A stretch of 64,000 nucleotides of DNA from Kribbia dieselivorans NBRC 106261 (GCF_001552435.1 NZ_BCRE01000004.1:41094-105093), one strand, 5' to 3'; shown: positions 32,978 to 41,819, counted from the first letter of the stretch. Program-made: numbers and translations. Notes: generated by a model not told the origin, from the letters alone.

Positions 32978-33229
32978 TCATGGTGGTCGAACCGCTCGGC
33001 GCTTCGGGGAGCCTGACGGTCCCGGAAATTTTCCGGCACCGACTGCGCCACCCAAGATCAAGGGCTCTATGCCGACGGGCAGCGGGAGCCCGTAGGGGTC
33101 GGGCTCGCCGTTGATCCATGCGCGGTGCCGGGCCTCGGTGATTCCGAGCACCCACTCGATGAGCTTGCCGAGATCAGGCTCGTCTCTCCGTGTCACCCGT
33201 AGCCGTAGGCGTCGATCCTCAGTCCTCAT
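32978..33229 (-). CDS. Small hypothetical protein upstream of the recombinase
   Basis: A possible 83-residue protein starting MRTEDRRLRLRVTRRDE and ending in a basic, proline-containing tail (SGSPKRRAVRPP). It contains no domain I recognise. It lies directly upstream of the recombinase gene on the same strand (46-base gap), a position where excision factors or other small island proteins are often found. No strong ribosome site is visible, and a longer version starting at 33268 is possible. It could be non-coding. Confidence 0.35.
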   Translation of the reverse strand: MRTEDRRLRLRVTRRDEPDLGKLIEWVLGITEARHRAWINGEPDPYGLPLPVGIEPLILGGAVGAGKFPGPSGSPKRRAVRPP

Positions 33230-33369
33230 GACAGGTAGGTGCGCAGCACCTCCCAAAATGCGGATCACGACACCGGATTACTGCCCGTCAATCAGACCCT
33301 GTTCGAGACGACACGCCTCTTGCAGTTCGAGCACCGTACTACTCCGTATGGAATTGTCTTGTGGCCAGA

Positions 33370-33981
33370 CTACGCCTCTTCGCCGTCCGGGAACAGGTGG
33401 AACGCGATCTTCGGCAACCTGGCCAGACCGCGCCCGAGCGCAGCAGTGAAGAGTTCGTCGGCGAGGTGCTCGAACTCGGGAGCGAGGAAGCTGGCCGCCG
33501 CATCAGCCACCTCAGGGTCTTCGGCAGGATCGTCGGCGCGGAGCATCACCACGATCACTCCACGGATGTCGTCACACCAGTCCTGCGTCGCCTGAGCGAG
33601 GGGCTTGATCGCCCCGGCCACCCCGTCGGCCATGAGCCGGATCAGCGCCTGACCCTCGCGACGGTCGAACAGACGATCGAGCGCGGCGACGATGTGTTCG
33701 CGCACCGCCTCGACGTCTGCGCCACGAGGCGAGGGGGTGCCGTCGAGGAACGCGAGGGTGCTGGCCCGCATGTGACTGATCGCATCCAGCGCCAGGCCCT
33801 CTTTCCCCTTGCCGGGGAAGTGGTGGTACATGCTGCCCTGTCCGATGCCGGAGCGTTGCTGGATCATCACCGGGCTCGTCGCTTCGAACCCACGTTCCGA
33901 CAGCAACGTGCATGTCGCTGCCACGAGCTTCTGCTTTGAGTCATACGCCGGACGACCCGGACCCCGCCGCTTCTCCACCAC
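33370..33981 (-). CDS. TetR-family transcriptional regulator
   Basis: A 203-residue TetR regulator. The N-terminal helix-turn-helix covers about residues 15-60, with LVAATCTLLSERGFEATSP and IGQGSMYHHFPGKGKEGLA as its typical segments; the ligand domain is Ala/Asp-rich. GTG 33981 is the start, preceded by GAGGAG. Its promoter faces the methyltransferase gene across a 214-base gap. It may control the restriction-modification genes, its own gene or the recombinase; controllers of restriction systems are more often small XRE-type C proteins, so the link is only positional. Confidence 0.85.
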   Translation of the reverse strand: MVEKRRGPGRPAYDSKQKLVAATCTLLSERGFEATSPVMIQQRSGIGQGSMYHHFPGKGKEGLALDAISHMRASTLAFLDGTPSPRGADVEAVREHIVAALDRLFDRREGQALIRLMADGVAGAIKPLAQATQDWCDDIRGVIVVMLRADDPAEDPEVADAAASFLAPEFEHLADELFTAALGRGLARLPKIAFHLFPDGEEA

Positions 33982-34195
33982 GTTGATTACTCCTCACCGC
34001 TGGGCGGCTATGCTCGGCCACATCACCCAGTTCCATACAGACTAGTACGGACCTTGATCTGCAAGACGCGTGATCACTCGAACGAGGTCAGTAGCAACAA
34101 GCGAAACTGACGAGCGTGACGACCGGGGAGGAGCGGTACTCTGCTCGCGGTCTGCGTGTTCCCGGCGGCGTGTCAGTGGGCCCAGATACGATGGG

Positions 34196-35680
34196 ATGGT
34201 GCTGATGGCGGACCTCCTGGATGTCGCCGAGGTCGAGCGAGTTGCCGCCCTCGGTGGGCTCGATGCGCGCACGCAGAGCGAGCTTGGTCAGTTCTTCACG
34301 CCTGCAGCTGCGGCTCAGCTCATCGCTTCGATGCCCCGCTTACCCGAGGCGGGAACTCTGCGTGTGCTTGACCCTGGCGCGGGCTCAGGCGTGCTTGCCG
34401 CAGCACTCGTCAGCCGCGCGCTATCGGAGCGACCGGGCCTGTCCATTGAGATCGTTGCGGTTGAGCGCGACCCCGCTGTGTTGCCGAGTCTTCGGGCCAC
34501 GCTCTCTGCGTGCGAGCACGCTGGCGGTGGCCGAGTCCACGCCGAGGCTGTCGAAGCGGACTTCATTCTCGACTCCGTCGGCTTGGGTGCGTCACTCAGC
34601 CTTGATGGCCAGTTCGATCTCGTGATCGAGAACCCTCCATACGGGAAGCTGGCGGTGTCCAGCGCACATCGCACGGCCATGCGTGCTGCCGGAGTCGATG
34701 CGCCCAACCTGTATGCGGCGTTCCTTTCTCTGTCCGTCGCGGCACTCAGGGCAGGCGGGCAGGTCGTCGCGATCACCCCCCGCTCCTTCTTCAACGGCCC
34801 ATACTTCGGCGCATTCCGTGCCCACTTGCTCGACTCAATCGCGCTCGACCGAGTGCACGTCTTCGATTCCCGCTCGACGGTCTTCGCAGATACCGGGGTC
34901 CTCCAGGAAAACGTGGTCTTCGCCGGAACACGAGGTGCGACGCCTGGGGTCGTCGAACTCTCGGTCAGCCGCAGCCATACCGATGACATCTCGTCCCGTG
35001 CCGTTGCCTACGACGAGGTCGTCTTCCCCAACGACCCCCACCGATTCATCCGGCTGGCGACCGATGCCGACGACACGGCTGTCGCCGACGTGGTGCTCTC
35101 CCAGCCGTGCTCGCTGACCGATCTTGGTGTTCAAGTCTCCACTGGTCGGGTGGTGGACTTCCGGTCGCGTCATGCTCTGAGTGCCGTCGAACAGCCGGAC
35201 GCCGTGCCATTGGTCTATCCCGGCAACCTCCGGGACGGCAGCGTGCTCTGGCCACGAGAGATTCGTAAGCCCCAGTGGTTCCGACCCAGTGATGACAAAG
35301 ACCGCGGCATGCTCCTGCCAGAGGGCTGGTACGCGGTCGTCAAGCGTTTCAGCGCGAAGGAAGAGCGCCGTCGGATCGTTGCTTCGGTCTGGTCGCCCGC
35401 GGACAACCCCGGCGAGGTAGCGTTCGAGAACCACCTCAACGTCTTCCATATCGGAGGCCACGGCTTGGACGAAGACCTCGCCAAGGGCATCGCCGTGTGG
35501 CTCAACTCCTCCGTCATCGACAAGTTCTTCCGAACCTTCTCCGGGCACACCCAGGTCAACGCCACCGACCTACGATCCTTGCGGTTCCCCACAGCGGCCG
35601 CACTGCGCGAACTGGGCCGCAACGGTGCCGCGTCCCAGGTCGAAGTGGACTTCTTGGTCATGGAGTTGATCGCCCCGTGA
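34196..35680 (+). CDS. N6-adenine DNA methyltransferase of a BsuBI/PstI-type system
   Basis: A 494-residue class I methyltransferase. The SAM-binding motif is VLDPGAGSGVLAAAL (motif I), and the catalytic motif IENPPYGKL (NPPY, motif IV) identifies an adenine-N6 enzyme. GQFFTPAAAAQLI is the usual lead-in. A target-recognition region follows in the second half. It is four bases overlapped with a PstI-like endonuclease gene, so by family it should protect CTGCAG by methylating the adenine. Start is uncertain: ATG 34196 and ATG 34205 both lack a ribosome site, and TACGAT at 34187-34192 suggests a leaderless transcript. Confidence 0.88.
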   Translation: MVLMADLLDVAEVERVAALGGLDARTQSELGQFFTPAAAAQLIASMPRLPEAGTLRVLDPGAGSGVLAAALVSRALSERPGLSIEIVAVERDPAVLPSLRATLSACEHAGGGRVHAEAVEADFILDSVGLGASLSLDGQFDLVIENPPYGKLAVSSAHRTAMRAAGVDAPNLYAAFLSLSVAALRAGGQVVAITPRSFFNGPYFGAFRAHLLDSIALDRVHVFDSRSTVFADTGVLQENVVFAGTRGATPGVVELSVSRSHTDDISSRAVAYDEVVFPNDPHRFIRLATDADDTAVADVVLSQPCSLTDLGVQVSTGRVVDFRSRHALSAVEQPDAVPLVYPGNLRDGSVLWPREIRKPQWFRPSDDKDRGMLLPEGWYAVVKRFSAKEERRRIVASVWSPADNPGEVAFENHLNVFHIGGHGLDEDLAKGIAVWLNSSVIDKFFRTFSGHTQVNATDLRSLRFPTAAALRELGRNGAASQVEVDFLVMELIAP

Positions 35681-36636
35681 GCGAGTTGAGCGAGACCGCC
35701 TATGAGCGAGTGGAAGATGCGCGGATAGTCCTCGAAACGCTCGGCATGGACGCGGAGCGCAGCAACGAAAGATCGGCGCTTGTGCTCCTGGCGCTTCTGC
35801 GCCTCGCACCATCCGAGTCTTGGGCAGAGGCCGCCAACCCGATGCTCGGCACGCGGGCGATCATGAACTTCATCCGGGACGAGTACGGCAAAGACTACGC
35901 GCCGAACACTCGTGAGACTGTCCGTCGGTTCACGCTCCATCAGTTCGTGGAGGTCCAGCTCGTAGTGCAGAACCCCGATGAGCCGCAACGCCCGGTCAAT
36001 TCTCCGAAGTGGAACTACCAGGTCACGGCCGAGGCGTTGGAAGTCCTGCGCGCATACGGTACCGACTACTGGCAGTTGGCCGTCGATCGGTACCTCGCGG
36101 AGCTGCCGGGGCTCAAGGCCCGCTACGCGGCTGCACGCGAGATGGATCGCATCCCGCTCACGCTTCCGGATTGCTCGACCTTCACCTTGACGCCCGGCGG
36201 GCAGAACGTACTTCTCAAGGCGATGGTCGAGGACTTCTGCCCCCGCTTCACCCCAGGCGGTCAGGTGTTCTACATCGGTGATGCGGGCGACAAGTGGGCA
36301 CTTTTCGAACGCGAAGCCCTGGCGGCGCTCAACGTGAAAGTCAACGAGCACGGCAAGATGCCGGACCTCGTCATCTACATTCCAGACCGCAACTGGTTGG
36401 TGCTCTTGGAAGCAGCAAGCTCTCACGGCCCCGTCGACTCCAAACGACAAGCCGAACTCGCCGACCTGTTCGCCGAGTCAACGGCAGGTCTCGTCTACGT
36501 GTCGTGCTTCCCTGACCGGGCGGAGTTTCGCAAGTACGTCGACAAGGTCGCGTGGGAGTCCGAAGTCTGGTGCGCCGACCACCCGACCCACATGATCCAC
36601 TACAACGGCGAACGCTTCCTTGGGCCTTACGCCTGA
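35677..36636 (+). CDS. Type II restriction endonuclease, BsuBI/PstI family
   Basis: A 319-residue restriction enzyme of the BsuBI/PstI family. Diagnostic C-terminal segments are TPGGQNVLLKAMVEDFCPRF, YIGDAGDKWALFE, HGKMPDLVIYIPDRNWLVLL (the PD...E core of a PD-(D/E)XK nuclease), EAASSHGPVDSKR and WESEVWCADHP, ending with NGERFLGPYA. Enzymes of this family cut CTGCA^G. The N-terminal half is an accessory DNA-binding domain. GTG 35677 overlaps the methyltransferase stop by four bases, so toxin-like nuclease synthesis is coupled to methylase. The recognition site is inferred from family, not shown by the sequence. Confidence 0.9.
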   Translation: MSELSETAYERVEDARIVLETLGMDAERSNERSALVLLALLRLAPSESWAEAANPMLGTRAIMNFIRDEYGKDYAPNTRETVRRFTLHQFVEVQLVVQNPDEPQRPVNSPKWNYQVTAEALEVLRAYGTDYWQLAVDRYLAELPGLKARYAAAREMDRIPLTLPDCSTFTLTPGGQNVLLKAMVEDFCPRFTPGGQVFYIGDAGDKWALFEREALAALNVKVNEHGKMPDLVIYIPDRNWLVLLEAASSHGPVDSKRQAELADLFAESTAGLVYVSCFPDRAEFRKYVDKVAWESEVWCADHPTHMIHYNGERFLGPYA

Positions 36637-36654
36637 GCATCGAACGAGGAAACA

Positions 36655-38553
36655 GTGACCAACCCCGATACCAGTTTCACCGCCAGCTCTGTCCGACTAC
36701 AGACCCTCCTTGAGAATGCGAAAGAGGGGCGACTTCAGCTGCCTGACTTTCAGCGCAGCTGGGTGTGGGACGAAGAGCGTATCCGGGGCCTGATTGCTTC
36801 CATTTCTCGGGGGTTTCCAGTTGGTGCCGTCATGACCCTGCGTACAGGCGGTGCAGTGGACTTCAAGCCACGGCCGTTGGAGGGAGCACCCGCGGCTGCG
36901 GCTGATGAGACGCCCGACTCCCTCTTGCTTGACGGTCAGCAACGTCTCACATCGCTGTACCAAGTGCTGGTCCGCAAGCAGGTCGTGGCGACCTTGACTC
37001 CGAGGCGCCAGCGGGTAAGAAGGTGGTTCTATCTCGACATTGAGAAATGCCTGGACGAAGCCGGGGATCGTGATGAGGCCGTTGTCATCCTTCCCGAAAG
37101 CCGACGGGTGACGTCAGAGTTCGGGCGGGTAGTCGAACTCGATCTCTCCACGCGTGAGTTGGAGTTCGAAAACATGATGTTCCCACTGACCTCGGTCCTC
37201 GATTACGCCGACTGGCAAACGGCGTTCGTAATGCAATACAGCGGCACTGCGGACTTCCAAGCTCGGTTCCAGCGACTGAACGAGTTCCATGAAAGGGTCA
37301 TCAAGAACTTCACGGCGTACCTCGTGCCGCAGATTGAACTTTCGGCGTCTACAAGTAAAGAAGCGGTCTGCGTCGTTTTCGAGAAGGTGAATACCGGCGG
37401 TAAGGCGCTCGATGCATTCGAACTCATCACCGCTATGTATGCAGCCGACGGCTATGAGTTGCGAAAAGACTGGTTTGGCACAGAAGAGGGCGAAGGGCGG
37501 CATGGCAGACTGCGCGCAGCAATGCGGCTGCCGTCAGCGGCGGAGGGCGTGCTCTCCGGGGTCGGGAACACCGACTTCCTGCAAGCGATCTCGTTGTTTC
37601 ACACACGAGACTTGCGTGAATCCGCGAAGGGAGAGGGCAAGACGGGCAGAGAGCTCCCTCAAGTCTCCGCGACCAGGCAGGTCCTGCTCAATCTCCCGTT
37701 GGACGCGTACAAGCAGTACCAGCACCGCGTCGAAGAGGGCTTCCTCTCAGCCGCCAAGTTCCTGATCCAGCTCGACATCTACCGAGTGAAGGACTTGCCC
37801 TACCAGAGCCAAGTTGTCCCACTTGCTGCGATTCTCGCCGAGCTTGGTCGAGATGCCGACTCACCGGCAGCCATCGAGAAGATTCGTCGGTGGTATTGGA
37901 ATGGCGTTTTCGGTGAGCTATACGGCTCGTCCACTGAGACGCGAATCGCGAAGGACTTCATCGAGGTTGTGGACTGGGTGCGCGGTGGTTCAGAGCCCTC
38001 GACAGTGCGCGACGCAACGGTACGAGCCGATCGTCTGGATACGATGCGCATGAGACTCTCTGCCGCCTACAAGGGAGTGAACGCACTGCTCATGAACCGC
38101 GGGGCAGAGGACTTCCGTTCGGGTCAGACATTCAGTCACACGATCTTCTTTGATGAGAACGTGGACATCCACCACATCTTTCCGCAGGACTGGTGCAAGA
38201 AGACGGGCATCCCGAAGCAGGTCTACGACTCGATCATCAACAAGACCCCACTTACAGCCCGGACCAATCGGATCATCGGAGGCATCGCACCGAGCGAGTA
38301 CCTCGCGCGCATCGAAGGCGACGGTGCTGAGCCTGAGGAAGTCAATAGCAGGCTGCGGAGTCACCTCGTAGACCCGGCTCTGCTGCGCACCGACGACTTC
38401 GAGTCGGCGTTCCGAAAGCGCCGCAATGAGCTTGTGGTTCTGATCGAGAAGGCAATTGGAAAACCTGTAATCATCACAGAAGCTCCCGAAGCCGATGGGG
38501 ACTTCGATGAGGACCCCACTGAAATCGAGGACCTCGGTTCCGACGCCTTGTGA
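36655..38553 (+). CDS. DUF262/HNH protein, GmrSD-like (type IV restriction)
   Basis: A 632-residue single-chain protein. The N-terminal DUF262 (ParB/Srx-like) part contains LPDFQRSWVWDEERIRGL and LLLDGQQRLTSLYQ; DGQQR is its hallmark. The C-terminal part has an HNH-type nuclease signature, DIHHIFPQDWC, followed by NKTPLTARTNRIIGG. This DUF262-plus-DUF1524 layout is that of GmrSD, which cuts modified (glucosylated hydroxymethyl-cytosine) phage DNA, although many relatives have unknown targets. The gene starts 19 bases after the restriction gene, with GAGGA in the gap, so three defence genes form one operon. Codon use is visibly less GC-rich than in the flanks. Confidence 0.85.
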   Translation: MTNPDTSFTASSVRLQTLLENAKEGRLQLPDFQRSWVWDEERIRGLIASISRGFPVGAVMTLRTGGAVDFKPRPLEGAPAAAADETPDSLLLDGQQRLTSLYQVLVRKQVVATLTPRRQRVRRWFYLDIEKCLDEAGDRDEAVVILPESRRVTSEFGRVVELDLSTRELEFENMMFPLTSVLDYADWQTAFVMQYSGTADFQARFQRLNEFHERVIKNFTAYLVPQIELSASTSKEAVCVVFEKVNTGGKALDAFELITAMYAADGYELRKDWFGTEEGEGRHGRLRAAMRLPSAAEGVLSGVGNTDFLQAISLFHTRDLRESAKGEGKTGRELPQVSATRQVLLNLPLDAYKQYQHRVEEGFLSAAKFLIQLDIYRVKDLPYQSQVVPLAAILAELGRDADSPAAIEKIRRWYWNGVFGELYGSSTETRIAKDFIEVVDWVRGGSEPSTVRDATVRADRLDTMRMRLSAAYKGVNALLMNRGAEDFRSGQTFSHTIFFDENVDIHHIFPQDWCKKTGIPKQVYDSIINKTPLTARTNRIIGGIAPSEYLARIEGDGAEPEEVNSRLRSHLVDPALLRTDDFESAFRKRRNELVVLIEKAIGKPVIITEAPEADGDFDEDPTEIEDLGSDAL

Positions 38554-38574
38554 GAAGTCATCCCGCTCGACCGG

Positions 38575-38847
38575 CTAATGCTCACGAATCCTGGCCCACA
38601 CCGTGCCACGGTGGATGCCGAACTGCCTCGCCAGCGCGTTCACGCTGACGCCGCTCGCTCGGGCTGTTCGCATAGCGTCCACTTCGCTGTCCGTGAGGCG
38701 TGTTCGAGGTCGCTTACTTGGTTCCGCCGACGCGTCGATCAGGGGGTCGTCCGGCTCTCCGACAGGGGTGGCATCCTCGCGGATGCCCTGATTCCACGCG
38801 GAAACTAGCCTCTCAACCCGTGGTCGCCTGTTCCCATAGTGCTCCAT
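38575..38847 (-). CDS. Small HTH protein, Hin-type C-terminal domain
   Basis: A predicted 90-residue protein whose C-terminal half, RTRLTDSEVDAMRTARASG followed by VSVNALARQFGIHRGTVW, is a helix-turn-helix like that at the C-terminus of small serine recombinases (Hin type). It has no catalytic recombinase domain, so it may be a remnant of a resolvase or an independent small regulator. ATG 38847 is one choice; an extension to 38937 is possible. It is convergent with the GmrSD-like gene with a gap of 21 bases. It probably belongs to the island. Confidence 0.55.
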   Translation of the reverse strand: MEHYGNRRPRVERLVSAWNQGIREDATPVGEPDDPLIDASAEPSKRPRTRLTDSEVDAMRTARASGVSVNALARQFGIHRGTVWARIREH

Positions 38848-38862
38848 TGCGCCCACCGAACG

Positions 38863-38905
38863 AGAAGCCCGAGATTCTGCGGTACAGCCCAGGTCTCGGG
38901 CTTCT
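38863..38905. terminator. Hairpin with T-rich tail near the island's right side
   Basis: A perfect 12-bp stem (AGAAGCCCGAGA / TCTCGGGCTTCT) with a 19-base loop is followed by TCTTT. It has the look of an intrinsic terminator for plus-strand transcription, although no plus-strand gene ends just before it. The rest of 38848-39306 holds only the small frame at 39024 and an imperfect GC-rich hairpin near 38966-38996. Confidence 0.5.
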
Positions 38906-39023
38906 TCTTTGCCGCGATGCACACACAGTGCACACACAGCAGGGCAGGGCTCGGGGCACGAATAGACCCCGGCCGACCGTTAGCGCGGCCCCGGGGCGTG
39001 ACGCCAGCCCCAAGGAGGCCGAC

Positions 39024-39131
39024 GTGCCGTTCATGCCAATCACCCCAACCCAGTTCTACGCCCTGCTCGGGATGATGACCCCCATGCTCGGTAGCACGTG
39101 CCGGCACGGGAGCCATCCGCATCAACTCTGA
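39024..39131 (+). CDS. Possible small peptide with strong ribosome site
   Basis: A 35-codon frame (MPFMPITPTQFYALLGMM...) starts at GTG 39024, or at ATG 39033, five bases after an ideal AAGGAGG. The peptide is hydrophobic in the middle and ends HPHQL. No family is recognised. The strong ribosome site is the only reason for listing it; it could be a leader peptide or a decayed island gene. Confidence 0.3.
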   Translation: MPFMPITPTQFYALLGMMTPMLGSTCRHGSHPHQL

Positions 39132-39306
39132 CGAACCAGCGATGACGCAGTGCGAGTGGACGTCGACTCGGCCGGATGAGTGCAACTGTCGCACGCAGGT
39201 CTCGGCGACCAGACGATTTATCGCGGAGTCCATGCATTGGGCGTCTCGCGGGAGTAGGAATCTGGGCTGCCCAGGCCGACATCGACGCCGGACGGCGTGA
39301 ATAACT

Positions 39307-39828
39307 TCAACTCCCGGCCATGATGAGGCACGTTGCGATCGCGTGACCGATGACTCGACCTGTCTTGTCGGTGATCTCCGCTTCGGCGGTGGCTGTGCGT
39401 CGTCCGATGGTTACGACGCGTCCTTCGCAGGTGAGGGTGCCGCTGTCCAGCGTGGCCGCGCGGGTGAACTTGATTGTCAGGTCGAGGGATGTGTACGCGG
39501 TACCGGCCTTCAGCTTGGTGTGCACCGCGCAGCCGAGGGCTGAGTCCGCGAGAGTCGCCAGGATGCCACCGTGCACGGTGCCGATCGGGTTGTAGTGCCA
39601 CTCCTCGGGCGTGAGTTCGAAGACAGCGCGACCGTCGTTGACCTCGACCAGGGCCATGCCGAGGGTCTCGTTGATCGGTGGCGGCGGGAACTTGCCATCT
39701 CCCAGTCGTTCGAAGAAGTCAATCCCATCGAGCTCTTGGGCAGCTGTGGCGAGGAGTTGGGGATCGGCCCACGCGTAGGTGCGTCTGCGCACTGCTTCGG
39801 GTTGTTCGGATGTCGTGTTCTGGGGCAT
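39307..39828 (-). CDS. PaaI-family hotdog thioesterase
   Basis: A 173-residue hotdog thioesterase of the PaaI/YdiI type. HYNPIGTVHGGILATLADSALG contains the family signature with the HGG loop (about residue 87 onward), and the strand LTIKFTRAA follows. These enzymes hydrolyse acyl- or aryl-CoA thioesters. ATG 39828 lies downstream of an Old Yellow Enzyme gene on the same strand, with 72 bases between, so it may be in the same transcript. The substrate is unknown. Confidence 0.85.
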   Translation of the reverse strand: MPQNTTSEQPEAVRRRTYAWADPQLLATAAQELDGIDFFERLGDGKFPPPPINETLGMALVEVNDGRAVFELTPEEWHYNPIGTVHGGILATLADSALGCAVHTKLKAGTAYTSLDLTIKFTRAATLDSGTLTCEGRVVTIGRRTATAEAEITDKTGRVIGHAIATCLIMAGS

Positions 39829-39900
39829 TGAGGTCTTTCGAGTTGATGGTGATGTGCACGCCGCTGGCGCATCAGTTCGGTTCGATCAACGGGGCCCTCG

Positions 39901-40980
39901 TCACGGTTGCGCCAGGGTCGGGTAGTCGATGTAGCCGCGACTTCCTCCCGAGTACAGCGTGTCGGGATCGATCTGGTTGAACGGTGCGTCGAGGCGAAGG
40001 CGCTCGACGACATCGGGGTTGGCCAGTGCCCACCGGCCGAGCGGAGCGATGTCGGCCAGTCCGGCCTCCAGGTCGTCGGCGATCTGATCGCGCTCGCGCC
40101 CGTAACGCACGACCAACAGGGCGCTCGGCCACAGCTCGCGTATCGAGCCCAGCAGCTCGTCGTCGCCGGCATGGTGGACGTGGAGGTAGGTCAGATTCAG
40201 TGGCGCCAGTTCGCTGACCAAGTGGCGGTACTGTGCGCGGGTTGCTTCCGCGCCGCCTTCGTCGAGTGCGCCGAGAGGGAAACCGGGGGAGATGCGGATG
40301 CCGGTGCGTTCGGGTCCGATCGCGTCGGCGACCGCCCTGGCGACGTCGACGACGAAGCGTGAGCGATTCTCGATCGAGCCGCCGTATTGGTCGGTGCGCT
40401 GGTTCGAGTTCGGGGCGAGGAACTGGTGCAGCAGATACCCGTTGGCGCCATGGATTTCGACACCGTCGGCACCGGCTTCGATCGCCGAACGGGCAGCGTG
40501 CACGAACTCGGCGGCGACTCCGCTGACCTCCTCGGTGGTCAATGCCCGCGGTGTGGGCGTCTTCTGCATGCCGCTCGGCGTGAAGAAGTCCTGGTCGGCA
40601 GAGATAGCCGAGGGTGCGACCGGTTCACGGTGGTGCGGGGTGTTGTCGGGGTGTGCCAAACGGCCGACGTGCATGAGCTGGATGAACAGGTGGCCCGCGG
40701 CCTCGTGGACCGCGCGAGTGACGCGCTTCCAGCCGGCAATGTGTTCTGGGGTGTAGATCCCGGGCGTATTGAGGTAGCCCTGACCGTCGGCCGAGGGCTG
40801 GGTCCCCTCGGTGATGAGTAGACCCAGCGAGGCGCGTTGGGCGTAGTAGTCGGCGGCGATCTCGGCGGGAGTTCCGTCATCGTTTGCGCGGTTGCGGGTC
40901 ATCGGAGCCAGGGCGAGGCGGTGAGGTAGGGAGATCGTGCCGAGGGTGAACGGTTCCCAGGCTGCGGGGCTGATGGTCAT
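39901..40980 (-). CDS. Old Yellow Enzyme-family NADH:flavin oxidoreductase
   Basis: A 359-residue FMN-containing TIM-barrel ene-reductase of the NemA/OYE class. HRLALAPMTRNRA near the N-terminus and DGVEIHGANGYLLHQFL with the His/Asn substrate pair are diagnostic; QYGGSIENRSRF follows and VVRYGRE binds the FMN phosphate region. It reduces activated alkenes (enones, nitro-olefins) with NAD(P)H. It lies between an SDR gene and a thioesterase gene on the same strand, and all may be controlled by the HxlR regulator upstream, which fits a response to electrophiles. Confidence 0.9.
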   Translation of the reverse strand: MTISPAAWEPFTLGTISLPHRLALAPMTRNRANDDGTPAEIAADYYAQRASLGLLITEGTQPSADGQGYLNTPGIYTPEHIAGWKRVTRAVHEAAGHLFIQLMHVGRLAHPDNTPHHREPVAPSAISADQDFFTPSGMQKTPTPRALTTEEVSGVAAEFVHAARSAIEAGADGVEIHGANGYLLHQFLAPNSNQRTDQYGGSIENRSRFVVDVARAVADAIGPERTGIRISPGFPLGALDEGGAEATRAQYRHLVSELAPLNLTYLHVHHAGDDELLGSIRELWPSALLVVRYGRERDQIADDLEAGLADIAPLGRWALANPDVVERLRLDAPFNQIDPDTLYSGGSRGYIDYPTLAQP

Positions 40981-41029
40981 GGAAAGTCCTTCTGAAGTGG
41001 GGGAATCGGGTGAATCGGGTCTGGACTGG

Positions 41030-41725
41030 TCAGCGGCTCAACTGGGGGTAGAGCACCTCAATCGGCTGAGCGAGACCGGCCTTGACGTCGGCACTGAGTT
41101 GGTCGGCGAGGATCTCGTAGGCGTCGTCCTCAAGGCCGTCGTACGCGCTGCGCACGACGTCGGCAGGGTCGTTCTTCGGCCCGGCGACACCAGTCGTCAT
41201 GGGGGTGTCTGTGTATCCCAGGTGCAGTGACGCGACGTGGATGCCTTCAGCTGCCAGCGCGAGACGCTGGGTGTTGGTCGCCGACCACAGTGCAGCCTTG
41301 GTGGCGCTGTAACCGTCGCCGATGCCGTACCAGCTCAGCACTGACAGCACATTGAGCACGATCCCGCCGCTCGTGCGCAGCGCAGGTAGGAAGGTGTTTG
41401 TGACGTCGAGTGCTCCCCAGAAGTTGGTTTCGAAAAGTTCGCGTGCGGCGATCAGGTCGCCCATCACGCTGGAGCCGTTGGCGCCGCCGGCGTTGTTGAT
41501 CACGACGGTGACATCGTCGGCCGTCGCGGCGGCCGACGTAACGGAGGCGTGGTCAGTCACGTCGAGCCTCAGGGGCGTGATGCTCGGATCGCCCCATTCG
41601 CGGGGGTTGCGGGCTGCGGCGTACACCTTGGTGGCGCCCCGCTCCAGTGCTTGGTGGACGAAATGTGTTCCGAGGCCGCCGTTGGCGCCGGTCACCAGGA
41701 CGACCGCGTTGGTGAGAGTGGGCAT
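41030..41725 (-). CDS. SDR-family oxidoreductase
   Basis: A 231-residue classical SDR. The Rossmann motif is TGANGGLG, followed by NNAGGANGS, and the active site SVLSWYGIGDGYSATKAAL has serine, tyrosine and lysine. Short SDRs of this kind sit beside HxlR regulators in many actinobacteria and proteobacteria and probably reduce reactive carbonyls. ATG 41725 follows GAGGAGA. The divergent gene at 41820 encodes the HxlR regulator, with repeated GTTGG/CCAAC sites in the 94-base gap. It probably forms an operon with the OYE gene (49-base gap). Confidence 0.87.
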   Translation of the reverse strand: MPTLTNAVVLVTGANGGLGTHFVHQALERGATKVYAAARNPREWGDPSITPLRLDVTDHASVTSAAATADDVTVVINNAGGANGSSVMGDLIAARELFETNFWGALDVTNTFLPALRTSGGIVLNVLSVLSWYGIGDGYSATKAALWSATNTQRLALAAEGIHVASLHLGYTDTPMTTGVAGPKNDPADVVRSAYDGLEDDAYEILADQLSADVKAGLAQPIEVLYPQLSR

Positions 41726-41760
41726 GGTTTCTCCTCTTCGGGCCCGGAAGCTCCACGTGA

Positions 41761-41802
41761 GTTGGTGTTTCCAACGTACTGGGGTTGGTTTGTTTTTCCA
41801 AC
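41761..41802. promoter_or_regulatory. Repeated GTTGG...CCAAC sites, putative HxlR operator
   Basis: Two inverted repeats lie in the divergent gap: GTTGG-N5-CCAAC at 41761-41775 and GTTGG-N9-CCAAC at 41784-41802. They also form a direct repeat of TTTCCAAC. The placement between an HxlR gene and its divergent SDR target is typical for HxlR-family autoregulation. Confidence 0.55.
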
Positions 41803-41819
41803 TCAACTACGATTGGACC

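Noticed and set aside
31313..38934. CACAGTG near both sides as island attachment core
   Set aside because: Seven bases with weak flanking similarity are expected by chance; no duplicated tRNA 3' end was found on the right side, so no attachment site is annotated.
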